NCBI GenBank assembly: GCA_030537875.1
Contig: JAUNVC010000008.1
Location: 1-61,143, forward strand
DNA length: 61,143 nt
From: Tissierellia bacterium
GTDB taxonomy: Bacteria > Bacillota > Clostridia > Tissierellales > Peptoniphilaceae
Reading direction: 5' to 3'
The translations under genes were made by a program, and so were the position numbers. Below, in pieces: positions 37,440-46,399 of this stretch. Position 1 is the stretch's first letter, and each line of letters begins with the position of its first letter. The notes under the pieces are model-generated. The model was given only the letters and a program-made list of their open reading frames with translations. It was not told the DNA's origin and did no database searches.

Positions 37440-38708
37440 CTACGCACCCATGCTCTTTATGGATTTGACTTTTATAAAATCTGTCATGAGGTTTAGCAGC
37501 CATCTTGTCAAGAATACAGCCGTAAACATGGAAGCCACAATACCTAAGATTAATGTAATTCCAAATCCTTTGATTGGTCCAATACCATAGAAGTATAACA
37601 CCGCTCCTGCAATAAGAGTCGTAATATTGGAGTCAATAACAGTTGATAAAGCTTTGTGATAACCGGCTTTAATAGCTGCTTTCGTCGTTTTTCCTGTTTT
37701 GAGTTCTTCAATGATACGTTCAAAAATAACGATGTTGGCATCGACAGCCATACCAATGGATAAAATCAAACCTGCAATACCCGGTAAGGTGATTTTAACC
37801 TTCAGTAAGATGAAGAACGCCACAATAATTTGTGTGTATACAAGAAGACTCAAGCAAGCAGGAATTGCCATCAAGCGATATACGATCAATAGAATAATCA
37901 TAATAAGAATCATTGCAATCCCAATGGCTAAAACGGATTTCTCATAAGCATCTAAACCTAATGTTGGTCCAATAACTGAACTTGTGAGTTCCTTCATCGG
38001 TACCGGCAAAGCACCTGCTTTAATAAGAGTCGCCAACTTTTGCGCCTCTTCAATGGTCATGGAGCTACTTGTGATAATAGCTTTTCCCCCAGAAATCGTT
38101 TCGTTCACTCTAGGTGCAGAAATAACTTCACCATCCAACTTTATCGTTAAGATTTTTCTTTCAAGTTCTTGCTCAACAGACAGACGTGAAGTGGCTTGTT
38201 CAAAAAGTTCGGCACCTTCACTGTCAAATTCCAAGCTTACAACAGGTTCGGAACCCTTGAGTTGATTTTGGTGATAATTTACGATTGATTCTACAACGTT
38301 TTTACCAGTCAATACAACCTTTCCATCTGGATCTACAAATTCAAGTTGTGCAGTTTTACCAATAAGTTGTAATGCTTGCTCTGCATCATTGAGCCCTGCC
38401 AATTCTACTCTGATTCTGTCTGAGCCTTCAATGGCTACGTTGGGATCACTTAAGCCTAAGCCATCCACCCTTTGTAAAATAATTGCCTTTGCCTGCTCCA
38501 TATAGCGGTTGAGCTCTTGACCGGAAGCGTCAGTTTCAGCCTCCAAAAGAACATACACCCCACCACTCAAATCTAATCCAAGGGAAATGGCATCCTTGGC
38601 TTTTGGTACAGTCTTATCTCCAATATTTAAGCCGAATATGCCCAAAGCAGATATGAAAGCTATTACCAGCACGATGGAGATAAAAATTACCAGTGATTTT
38701 CGATTCAT
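37440..38708 (-). CDS. secD: Protein translocase subunit SecD
   Basis: A 422-residue SecD with an N-terminal helix, LGLDLSGGVYVLLEAE, the P1 extracytoplasmic domain, and a C-terminal RND-like membrane block with IGMAVDANIVIFERI. It acts with SecF in Sec export. AGGAGG lies eight bases before the ATG. A structured leader of about 165 bases precedes it. Confidence 0.96.
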   Translation of the reverse strand: MNRKSLVIFISIVLVIAFISALGIFGLNIGDKTVPKAKDAISLGLDLSGGVYVLLEAETDASGQELNRYMEQAKAIILQRVDGLGLSDPNVAIEGSDRIRVELAGLNDAEQALQLIGKTAQLEFVDPDGKVVLTGKNVVESIVNYHQNQLKGSEPVVSLEFDSEGAELFEQATSRLSVEQELERKILTIKLDGEVISAPRVNETISGGKAIITSSSMTIEEAQKLATLIKAGALPVPMKELTSSVIGPTLGLDAYEKSVLAIGIAMILIMIILLIVYRLMAIPACLSLLVYTQIIVAFFILLKVKITLPGIAGLILSIGMAVDANIVIFERIIEELKTGKTTKAAIKAGYHKALSTVIDSNITTLIAGAVLYFYGIGPIKGFGITLILGIVASMFTAVFLTRWLLNLMTDFIKVKSIKSMGA

Positions 38709-38874
38709 TGCTAACCTCCTAAGATGACCTCATCAGGTCTCATTTTAATCATCAATTTCATTTAAATGTGAAATCATGTACTGCATTTCCAAAATCTAAG
38801 ATTTGGAAAAGTAAAATCCCGGGGAAAATCCCCTAGGAATTGTAAATGTATTTATATTCACGTAACACATCCCT
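38709..38874 (-). promoter_or_regulatory. Structured 5' leader of secDF
   Basis: Between the yajC terminator and secD there is no convincing gene, but four short hairpins: GGGGA/TCCCC (38821-38833), TTCCAAATC-type with a bulge (38787-38808), ATTTCA/TGAAAT (38755-38774) and GACCT/AGGTC (38726-38739) next to the ribosome binding site. Promoter-like TATAAA is around 38855, weakly supported. It may be a regulatory leader or merely AT-rich sequence. Confidence 0.35.
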
Positions 38875-38902
38875 AAAAAAAGTAGTGGACATTCCCACCA
38901 CA
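38875..38902 (-). terminator. Terminator of yajC
   Basis: Stem of 7-8 bp (GTGGTGG paired with CCACTAC, with a G-U pair) and a small loop, followed by seven Ts on the minus strand, about 40 bases after the yajC stop. Confidence 0.7.
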
Positions 38903-38944
38903 ATTCTTTAGAGATTGGTTCATTAGCGATGATATAAATACATT

Positions 38945-39250
38945 TTAAATTGTTCCATCAACAGAAGCATTTGCTACGTCTTTTTTCTTTGAAACAGTTC
39001 CAATTGCTGATTTTAGAATTTCAATGGTTTCTTTTTGAGATCCAATTTCTAAAACAACAATGTCTTCTTTAACCTTCACAATGCGACCAAGAATTCCACC
39101 AATAGTTACAATGTGATCCCCTGCTTGAAGAGATTCTCTCATTGCTATAACTTCTTTTTCTCGTCTTTTTTGGGGACGAATAATAAAGAAGTAAAAGAAA
39201 ACCAACATCAATATCATGGGAATAAATAGGGTTAAACTTTCACCTGGCAT
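38945..39250 (-). CDS. yajC: Preprotein translocase subunit YajC
   Basis: A 101-residue protein with one N-terminal membrane helix (about 8-24), then FFIIRPQKRREKE, the YajC signature, and a beta-rich cytoplasmic domain. It associates with SecDF. It has its own promoter and terminator here and so can be made apart from secDF. Confidence 0.95.
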   Translation of the reverse strand: MPGESLTLFIPMILMLVFFYFFIIRPQKRREKEVIAMRESLQAGDHIVTIGGILGRIVKVKEDIVVLEIGSQKETIEILKSAIGTVSKKKDVANASVDGTI

Positions 39251-39275
39251 GTATTATCACCTCTCTTTTAGTAAA

Positions 39276-39304
39276 ATTATATCTTAAAAACCTTATAAAA
39301 TCAA
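39276..39304 (-). promoter_or_regulatory. Promoter of yajC
   Basis: TTGATT (39299-39304), a 17-base spacer and TATAAT (39276-39281) on the minus strand, directly after the tgt stop codon. Confidence 0.7.
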
Positions 39305-39312
39305 GACAAAAT

Positions 39313-40428
<1,116 letters not shown>

Positions 40429-40432
40429 TCAC

Positions 40433-41458
40433 CTACTCTATCAGCATCGCATCTCCAAAGCTGAAGAAACGATATTCTTTTTCCACCGCATATCTGTATA
40501 ATTCTAATACCTTTTCTCTTGTCAATAAAGCGCTGACCAACATCAACAATGTACTCTTTGGCAAATGAAAATTGGTAATGAGTTTATTGACAATTTTATA
40601 TTCATACCCTGGATAAATAAATATATTTGTACTGTCTGTACAGGGGATAATTTTGCCATGTTGGTTCATTACCGCTTCAAGGGTTCGTACTGTCGTCGTT
40701 CCAACGGCAACAATATTTTTCCCATTCTTCCTAGCCTGTTCAATTTTCTGCGCATCCTCTTCAGAAATTGAAAAATGTTCCTCGTGCATTTTATGTTTTT
40801 CTGCATCATCAACCATAATGGGACGAAATGTGCCTAATCCCACATGCAAAGATACATTTGCCATCCCGATACCCTGATCACTTAAACCTTGCAGAAGTCT
40901 TTCTGTAAAATGAAGACCCGCCGTAGGCGCAGCTGCAGAACCTGGATCTTTTGCATAAATGGTTTGATAGCGATTGGGGTCCTTAAGTTTCTCATGAATA
41001 TAGGGAGGTAATGGCATAGAACCTATCTTATCCAAAATTTCATATAAAATGCCATCATAATAAAGTTGAACCTTTCGAATTCCATCTGGATAAATTCCAA
41101 TAACTTCCAAAGCAAGATCTTTTCCAAAATAAAATCGAGATCCTATTTTAGCTTTTTTGCCTGGTCGTGCCATAGCTTCCCATTGGTCATCCCCAAGTGA
41201 TTTCAATAATAAAAATTCAACATGTTCATCTTTGTTCTCTCGGGATCCAAAGATTCTTGCTGGTATGACCTTGGAATTATTAAATACCAAAAAATCATCG
41301 CTAGTTAATATCTTGGACAAATCCTCAAACACATGATCTGTTACACGATCTTCTTGCCTATTATAGACAAGTAAACGAGATTGATCCCGCACAAGAGTAG
41401 GATGCTGTGCAATCAAAGTTTCTGGCAAATCAAAGTTATAATCATCTACCCTAATCAT
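40433..41458 (-). CDS. queA: tRNA preQ1(34) S-adenosylmethionine ribosyltransferase-isomerase
   Basis: A 341-residue enzyme that turns preQ1 in tRNA into epoxyqueuosine using the ribosyl group of SAM. The start MIRVDDYNFDLPETLIAQHP, the GSAAAPTAGLHFT segment and NFHLPKSTLLMLVSAL near the end are typical. It overlaps spoIID by eight bases; its ribosome binding site is weak, so coupling is likely. Confidence 0.97.
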   Translation of the reverse strand: MIRVDDYNFDLPETLIAQHPTLVRDQSRLLVYNRQEDRVTDHVFEDLSKILTSDDFLVFNNSKVIPARIFGSRENKDEHVEFLLLKSLGDDQWEAMARPGKKAKIGSRFYFGKDLALEVIGIYPDGIRKVQLYYDGILYEILDKIGSMPLPPYIHEKLKDPNRYQTIYAKDPGSAAAPTAGLHFTERLLQGLSDQGIGMANVSLHVGLGTFRPIMVDDAEKHKMHEEHFSISEEDAQKIEQARKNGKNIVAVGTTTVRTLEAVMNQHGKIIPCTDSTNIFIYPGYEYKIVNKLITNFHLPKSTLLMLVSALLTREKVLELYRYAVEKEYRFFSFGDAMLIE

Positions 41459-42728
41459 ACAATTTTTTTATCTCAGCTCCCTCATAATAAAAAGATAAAA
41501 TTTCTTTGTAATCTTTTCCCAACTTAGCCATTTCGTTGGCACCATATTGGCTCATTCCAACACCATGACCGAAACCTTTTCCTTCAAAGACGAACTGATC
41601 TCCTACGCTTTTTTTGATAATGTTATCCTCTATCGAAGTATTTTCTACTGCAAAAAGATCCACGGTAAGATTGCCCTTGTCCGTATAATAGGTTTTTATT
41701 TCTACATTTTTTTCATGAGATTCCGACGAAGTCTCTACAATTTCATCTCGCAGATGAAAGAAGGTACTTTTTATGTTGAGTCCCCCCAAATACGTACGGA
41801 ATTTGTTGCCGGAGATTTCTTCCGTTCCTGCAGTTGTTTCCAGAACAACAGATTGAACTCTGCCAAAGGTATTGGATTTCAATTGGATCGATTGCAAAGT
41901 TTTGCCTTTTAAAACATCTTTCAACTTATCTTCCAATTGTTCTTTAGTGACGGCATATGTCCAATGGACCTTTGGTGTATTTGTAGAATAGGGATCCATT
42001 TTACTTACGAGATACGCCACATCTTTACCCCAAGCTTCCTCAGCCGATGCCATAACACCTCCATTGGATGATGAGTAGGTAGCATGAACAATTTCATCGT
42101 TGAAATATAAAAATTCACCTCTCGTACCGTTCACGGCCGATATGACTTTCTCGTCTACCTTCTCCTTCCCATAATATATCTGGGATGAAACGGACGATTT
42201 TAAATCATATCCCTCATCAACATATTTCTTCATATTGGTCAAGGCATAACTTCTGGCTGCAATGGCTTGTGCTTTCATGGCCTCCATCTCAAATGTTGAA
42301 CCTACCTCTCCCGCCACCACAGAATATATATATTCCTCTAAGGGGACGCGATTGATCAGATGCTGACTACCATTTTGAACAATGTAAAACCCGCCGTCAT
42401 AGGCTCTTCCCTGGTATATGATATCATCCGTATCATTTCTACTAAATAAAACAACATCCATGTAGGGACCATAGGTTTCTCCATTGGCCTTTATACATAA
42501 TCCATTGGAATAACCAATCTGAATTTTTTCATATGGAATTTCAACTAATACCTGAAACTGATTTTTAACGACAAAACCAGAGTTACAAGTCAATTGATAT
42601 TCCGTATGATCTCCGTTGGCAATTTGTATATTTAATTGTGCGTATGGCATATTTTCCATTGCTAATAGTCTCACAGGAAGAACCGAAAAAGCGAGAAGCA
42701 AGCAAAGTATCATAAGTATTTTTTTCAT
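41451..42728 (-). CDS. spoIID: SpoIID/LytB-domain protein (peptidoglycan lytic transglycosylase-like)
   Basis: A 425-residue exported protein: a signal peptide (about 1-23), a variable region, and a SpoIID domain with the catalytic-glutamate segment VVAGEVGSTFEMEAMKAQA and the C-terminal GKGFGHGVGMSQYGANEMA. SpoIID degrades peptidoglycan during engulfment in sporulation; related LytB proteins act in cell-wall turnover. Its place between ruvB and queA is usual for Clostridia and suggests, but does not prove, a spore former. Confidence 0.88.
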   Translation of the reverse strand: MKKILMILCLLLAFSVLPVRLLAMENMPYAQLNIQIANGDHTEYQLTCNSGFVVKNQFQVLVEIPYEKIQIGYSNGLCIKANGETYGPYMDVVLFSRNDTDDIIYQGRAYDGGFYIVQNGSQHLINRVPLEEYIYSVVAGEVGSTFEMEAMKAQAIAARSYALTNMKKYVDEGYDLKSSVSSQIYYGKEKVDEKVISAVNGTRGEFLYFNDEIVHATYSSSNGGVMASAEEAWGKDVAYLVSKMDPYSTNTPKVHWTYAVTKEQLEDKLKDVLKGKTLQSIQLKSNTFGRVQSVVLETTAGTEEISGNKFRTYLGGLNIKSTFFHLRDEIVETSSESHEKNVEIKTYYTDKGNLTVDLFAVENTSIEDNIIKKSVGDQFVFEGKGFGHGVGMSQYGANEMAKLGKDYKEILSFYYEGAEIKKLYD

Positions 42729-42736
42729 AAAAACTC

Positions 42737-43744
42737 CTATATTTCTTCTTGGTACGGCAAGCCAAGGTGTTTGGCTGCTGCTTTTGTGGCAATCCGCCCT
42801 CTTGGTGTTCGCATTAAAAATCCAATTTGTAGCAGGTAGGGTTCATACACATCTTCTATGGTAGAACGTTCTTCACCACTGGCTGCACTTAAGGTGTCTA
42901 ACCCCACAGGTCTACCATCAAAAGTATCGAGCAGCGTTCGAATCAATTTTCTATCGGTCTTGTCCAATCCCAAATGATCAACCTCTAAAATATCAAGCCC
43001 TTTCTTGGCAGTTAGGGTATCAATCCTTCCATTTCCCATGACAATTGCATAGTCGCGAACCCTTTTCAACAATCGATTGGCAATTCTTGGTGTCCCTCTG
43101 GACCGCATGGCAATTTCGAGGGCCCCCTTTTCATCAATGGGCACATTTAAAATCTGTGCACTTCTTAACACAATGAGTTTTAAACTCTCTGTGTCGTATA
43201 AATCAAGATTTAAATGCACGCCAAAACGATCTCTAAATGGTGAACTCAATAGTCCTGCTCTTGTTGTTGCACCAATGAGTGTAAAGCGTTCAATGTCCAG
43301 TCGAAAACTCTTCGCTGTCGGTCCCTTCCCCATCATGATATCCAAACAGAAATCTTCCATTGCAGGATACATAATCTCTTCTACCGAACGGGAGAGTCTA
43401 TGTATTTCATCAATAAATAGGACATCTCCTGTACTTAGATTGCTTAAAATGCTAGCCAAATCTCCTGGACGTTCAATGGCGGGGCCACTGGTTACCTTCA
43501 AATGAACACCAAGCTCATTTGCTATGATGGTCGCCAAAGTTGTTTTGCCAAGTCCTGGCGGACCATATAAGAGGACATGATCCAGTGCATCTTTTCTAAT
43601 TTTTGCTGAATCAATAAAAATCTGCAACTTTTTCTTTACTTCTTTTTGACCAATATAATCATCGATCCACCGTGGCCGCAGTGATTGATCAAACATATCT
43701 TCATTTGATTGCAAATTTCCCGATATAATTCTTTCGTTTTCCAT
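42737..43744 (-). CDS. ruvB: Holliday junction branch migration ATPase RuvB
   Basis: A 335-residue AAA+ motor. [12 protein letters not shown], Walker [12 protein letters not shown] and Walker [10 protein letters not shown] are intact, and a winged-helix domain ends the protein ([13 protein letters not shown]). With RuvA it drives branch migration of Holliday junctions. It is packed between ruvA and spoIID. Confidence 0.98.
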   Translation of the reverse strand: MENERIISGNLQSNEDMFDQSLRPRWIDDYIGQKEVKKKLQIFIDSAKIRKDALDHVLLYGPPGLGKTTLATIIANELGVHLKVTSGPAIERPGDLASILSNLSTGDVLFIDEIHRLSRSVEEIMYPAMEDFCLDIMMGKGPTAKSFRLDIERFTLIGATTRAGLLSSPFRDRFGVHLNLDLYDTESLKLIVLRSAQILNVPIDEKGALEIAMRSRGTPRIANRLLKRVRDYAIVMGNGRIDTLTAKKGLDILEVDHLGLDKTDRKLIRTLLDTFDGRPVGLDTLSAASGEERSTIEDVYEPYLLQIGFLMRTPRGRIATKAAAKHLGLPYQEEI

Positions 43745-43753
43745 AACAACCTT

Positions 43754-44332
43754 CTACTTATTCATATACTTTAACGCTTGTTTTAGAGCTTCATTCATAT
43801 CGTTTCCATCCAGTTCCAAACCTTTGAGTTTCTTTTGAATTTCATATCTGGTGTATCCCAAAGATTCGAGAGCTTCGATAACCTCTGATTTGATCGAAGA
43901 GATTTCAGATACGGTACTCTCGGGAACATGAAAATCTTTGACCTTGTCTTTTAGCTCAACAATCATTCGACTGGCACTCTTGTCGCCGACCCCTGGACAA
44001 CTTTTTAAAACTTCCTTGTTGTCCGTCTGAATCGCATATATCAGATCATGGGGTGAAATGGCTCCCAGTATTCCTAGTGCTGACTTAGGTCCAATTTTAG
44101 ATACCGTTTTAAGTAGATTAAAAATATCTCTATCTTCTTCCGTCAAAAAACCATAGAGTGCTACACGATTTTCGGACACCACAAACTCAGAATATAAAAT
44201 GGCTTCTTCTCCAATGTGAAGATTTTCCATCATTCTCTCCGTGCTTTCCAACTTAAAGCCCACGCCTTGAACATCAATTACGACATGTGTTTTGGAAATA
44301 TTTACAATAATTCCTTTAAAAAAATCAAACAT
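43754..44332 (-). CDS. ruvA: Holliday junction DNA helicase subunit RuvA
   Basis: A 192-residue junction-binding protein with an N-terminal OB fold (VVIDVQGVGFKLE), helix-hairpin-helix motifs (VSKIGPKSALGIL, CPGVGDKSASRMIVELKDK) and a C-terminal domain that contacts RuvB. It starts two bases after ruvC. Confidence 0.97.
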   Translation of the reverse strand: MFDFFKGIIVNISKTHVVIDVQGVGFKLESTERMMENLHIGEEAILYSEFVVSENRVALYGFLTEEDRDIFNLLKTVSKIGPKSALGILGAISPHDLIYAIQTDNKEVLKSCPGVGDKSASRMIVELKDKVKDFHVPESTVSEISSIKSEVIEALESLGYTRYEIQKKLKGLELDGNDMNEALKQALKYMNK

Positions 44333-44334
44333 GA

Positions 44335-44829
44335 TTACCTCATCAAAAACTGTTCTTTAAATCTTCCCGTAAAGCCATGACAAATGGAAATCGCAAGAGC
44401 ATCAGCTGCATCATCTGGCTTGGGAATCTCTTTCATGTTGAGAAAATTCTTGACCATCATTTGTACTTGATCCTTTTCCGCACGTCCATACCCGGTGATG
44501 GCTTGCTTCACCTGCAAGGGTGTATATTCATAAATGGGTAGTCCCTTATTGACGCATGTTAACACTTGGACTCCACGAGCTTGGGCAACCTTAATCGCTG
44601 TTGTTGCATTTTTATTATAAAAAAGCTCCTCCACTGCAACTTCATCCGGTAGATATTTCTCTATCAAAAAAGTTAAATCGTCATACAACAACTGAAGTCG
44701 TTCAGGAAAGGGACTATTGGCTTCTGTATTAATAACACCATAGTCTACAAGCTTGTATGAATTTCCATTACAATCAATAATTCCAAACCCCAAAATGGCT
44801 AAGCCGGGGTCTAATCCTAAAATTCGCAT
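44335..44829 (-). CDS. ruvC: Crossover junction endodeoxyribonuclease RuvC
   Basis: A 164-residue resolvase of RNase H fold. The catalytic acids lie in LGLDPGLAILGFG, VEELFY, and PDDAADALAISICH. It cuts Holliday junctions. GGGGGAG precedes the ATG; it is the first gene of the ruvCAB-spoIID-queA-tgt unit. Confidence 0.97.
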   Translation of the reverse strand: MRILGLDPGLAILGFGIIDCNGNSYKLVDYGVINTEANSPFPERLQLLYDDLTFLIEKYLPDEVAVEELFYNKNATTAIKVAQARGVQVLTCVNKGLPIYEYTPLQVKQAITGYGRAEKDQVQMMVKNFLNMKEIPKPDDAADALAISICHGFTGRFKEQFLMR

Positions 44830-44845
44830 ACTTCACTCCCCCAAT

Positions 44846-44874
44846 ATTATAGCAAAAATATTGAAAAATGTACA
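44846..44874 (-). promoter_or_regulatory. Promoter of the ruvCAB-spoIID-queA-tgt operon
   Basis: TGTACA (44869-44874), a 17-base spacer and TATAAT (44846-44851), with TGC just before it giving an extended -10, on the minus strand. It lies directly after the terminator of the preceding gene. Confidence 0.75.
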
Positions 44875-44881
44875 ATGCAAT

Positions 44882-44903
44882 AAAAAAAGCGGCGTACCGC
44901 TTT
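44882..44903 (-). terminator. Terminator after the CBS-ACT gene
   Basis: A 7-bp stem AAAGCGG/CCGCTTT (44886-44892 with 44897-44903) and 4-base loop, with seven Ts on the minus strand. The stem begins inside the stop codon of the CBS-ACT gene. Confidence 0.82.
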
Positions 44904-45525
44904 ATAGATGTCCAGTTTTAAAACCTTCTTTTTCAACCTTTGATATAAGGCCTGCCATATCCTCGGTCTCGACCCGAAGCATGACCTTCAAGATACCCAT
45001 AACCTTGGCATCCATCACGACCATACTTGCCACGTTGACATCTTCTTTTCTAAATACATTGAGCAAACGTGAAAGTTGACCAGGAATGTTAAAGACATAA
45101 ATGACCATTTGCTTTCCTTTATCAAGTTGGAAAAGATCGGCAAAGGCTTTGAAAATGGCTGCGTGCGTTAAAATTCCTAGGAAGTATCCATCCTTGTTGA
45201 TAACAGGCAAGAAAGGAATATTTAACTTTTCGATGGCATAGGATGCCTCATCAATTCCATCTTCAGGATCCAATGATTTGATGTCCGTTACCATAAATTC
45301 TTCAATCTTGCGGTTCAGAAAACCATTTCTATCCGCATCTACATCTTGAAAAAATGCACTGTAAATATCTTGCTTCATAACATAACCCACGAAGTGATTT
45401 CCATCCACAATGGGTAAACTTAGAAACTTCCCTTCTTCCATTTTCGATAATGCAGCTTGCACAGTATCCTCTTTCGAAAGAAGTGTTAAAAACTCCTTGG
45501 CTAAAATATGATTTTTAACGAACAT
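44902..45525 (-). CDS. CBS-pair and ACT domain protein (AcuB-like)
   Basis: A 207-residue soluble protein with two CBS motifs (about 5-135: LSKEDTVQAALSKM, LPIVDGNHFVGYV, then LPVINKDGYFLGILT) and a C-terminal ACT domain (about 140-205: VIYVFNIPGQLSRLLNVFRKE). CBS pairs usually bind adenine nucleotides and ACT domains small ligands, so it is probably a regulatory sensor. The target is not known. AGGAGG precedes the ATG, and it lies nine bases after an unknown gene. Confidence 0.88.
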   Translation of the reverse strand: MFVKNHILAKEFLTLLSKEDTVQAALSKMEEGKFLSLPIVDGNHFVGYVMKQDIYSAFFQDVDADRNGFLNRKIEEFMVTDIKSLDPEDGIDEASYAIEKLNIPFLPVINKDGYFLGILTHAAIFKAFADLFQLDKGKQMVIYVFNIPGQLSRLLNVFRKEDVNVASMVVMDAKVMGILKVMLRVETEDMAGLISKVEKEGFKTGHL

Positions 45526-45534
45526 ACATACCTC

Positions 45535-46251
45535 CTATTTGTATCTACTCAATACTCTTTGATTTATTGACTTCCAATATGCGGCAAAAAACGCTCTTTC
45601 AACGTATTTAAAGAGAAGAATTTTTGTGTTTACGTATATCTCGCGCAATTGCTCCGAGTTTAAGTCACACTGTTCATCCTTTATTTCACCGTCAATGAGT
45701 ATAAGTTGGGTATCTAAAAGATCGTTTAACCCCATGACCATAGGCCGAATTTTATTCTTAGAAAAAACCTGAACCAATCGTTTATGCTCATTTGTGATTT
45801 GATCTGAATACTTAATCTTTTTATAGGCCATACCTTTCAGTTCCATGACCTCTTCATCATTTGTTTCGTATTCATATAAATACTTCAACTCATACAATTC
45901 ATTGATACCCATTCTATCCAGAGCTAAGCTTTCCAAAGCATTAATTACAGTATAATCATAAAATCCTTTTTCAAAACCTTTGACATTTACATACAAATCC
46001 ACTCGATTGATATCTTCATGTAGTAAATGAATCAGCTTATTGATGTTGATCTCGGAGACTCCAAACTTGGTGAGCAGTCGTTTCACGTCTTTATGAAACT
46101 TTTTTCGCGTTGTATATTCCAAAGAAGTCTGACGTATATCATAGGAAGTATTGAATAAATCTAGGCATGCTTCTATGTAATTAGAGTCTCTTTTATATAG
46201 AAACCCTCTCTGTATTTCATTCAATTCCTTGTAAGTGTTTTTATAATACAT
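45535..46251 (-). CDS. Conserved hypothetical protein
   Basis: A 238-residue soluble, helix-rich, charged protein (start MYYKNTYKELNEIQRGFLYKR is cut here at 20 residues) without known motifs, signal peptide or membrane segments. GGGGGA lies a few bases before the ATG. It is followed by the CBS-ACT gene and probably shares its transcript. No function can be given. Confidence 0.75.
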   Translation of the reverse strand: MYYKNTYKELNEIQRGFLYKRDSNYIEACLDLFNTSYDIRQTSLEYTTRKKFHKDVKRLLTKFGVSEININKLIHLLHEDINRVDLYVNVKGFEKGFYDYTVINALESLALDRMGINELYELKYLYEYETNDEEVMELKGMAYKKIKYSDQITNEHKRLVQVFSKNKIRPMVMGLNDLLDTQLILIDGEIKDEQCDLNSEQLREIYVNTKILLFKYVERAFFAAYWKSINQRVLSRYK

Positions 46252-46278
46252 AGATTCCCCCTTGGTCTTTATGGCTTA

Positions 46279-46284
46279 ATTATA
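46279..46284 (-). promoter_or_regulatory. Possible -10 element before the unknown gene
   Basis: TATAAT on the minus strand, 28 bases before the start of the gene at 45535-46251. No good -35 at normal spacing. Confidence 0.4.
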
Positions 46285-46307
46285 TCCAATAAACCTATGC
46301 AAATGTG

Positions 46308-46370
46308 AATAAAACACTAGCAAGAGTGTTACATAAATTTCATAATTCACCTAAGCAACACTCATGCTAG
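46308..46370 (-). terminator. Terminator after the calcium-type P-ATPase
   Basis: Arms of 14 bases (46357-46370 and 46317-46330) pair with one mismatch around a 26-base loop, followed by TGTTTTATT on the minus strand. The loop is longer than usual, so efficiency is uncertain. Confidence 0.6.
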
Positions 46371-46399
46371 ACTTGTAGAATATTACGAATTCTTAATAT

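Noticed and set aside
38813..38905. Small minus-strand frame (about 19-22 codons, MSTTFF...) in the yajC-secD gap as a possible stalling leader peptide
   Set aside because: It overlaps the yajC terminator, has poor start context and no arrest-like motif; too weak to list as a gene.
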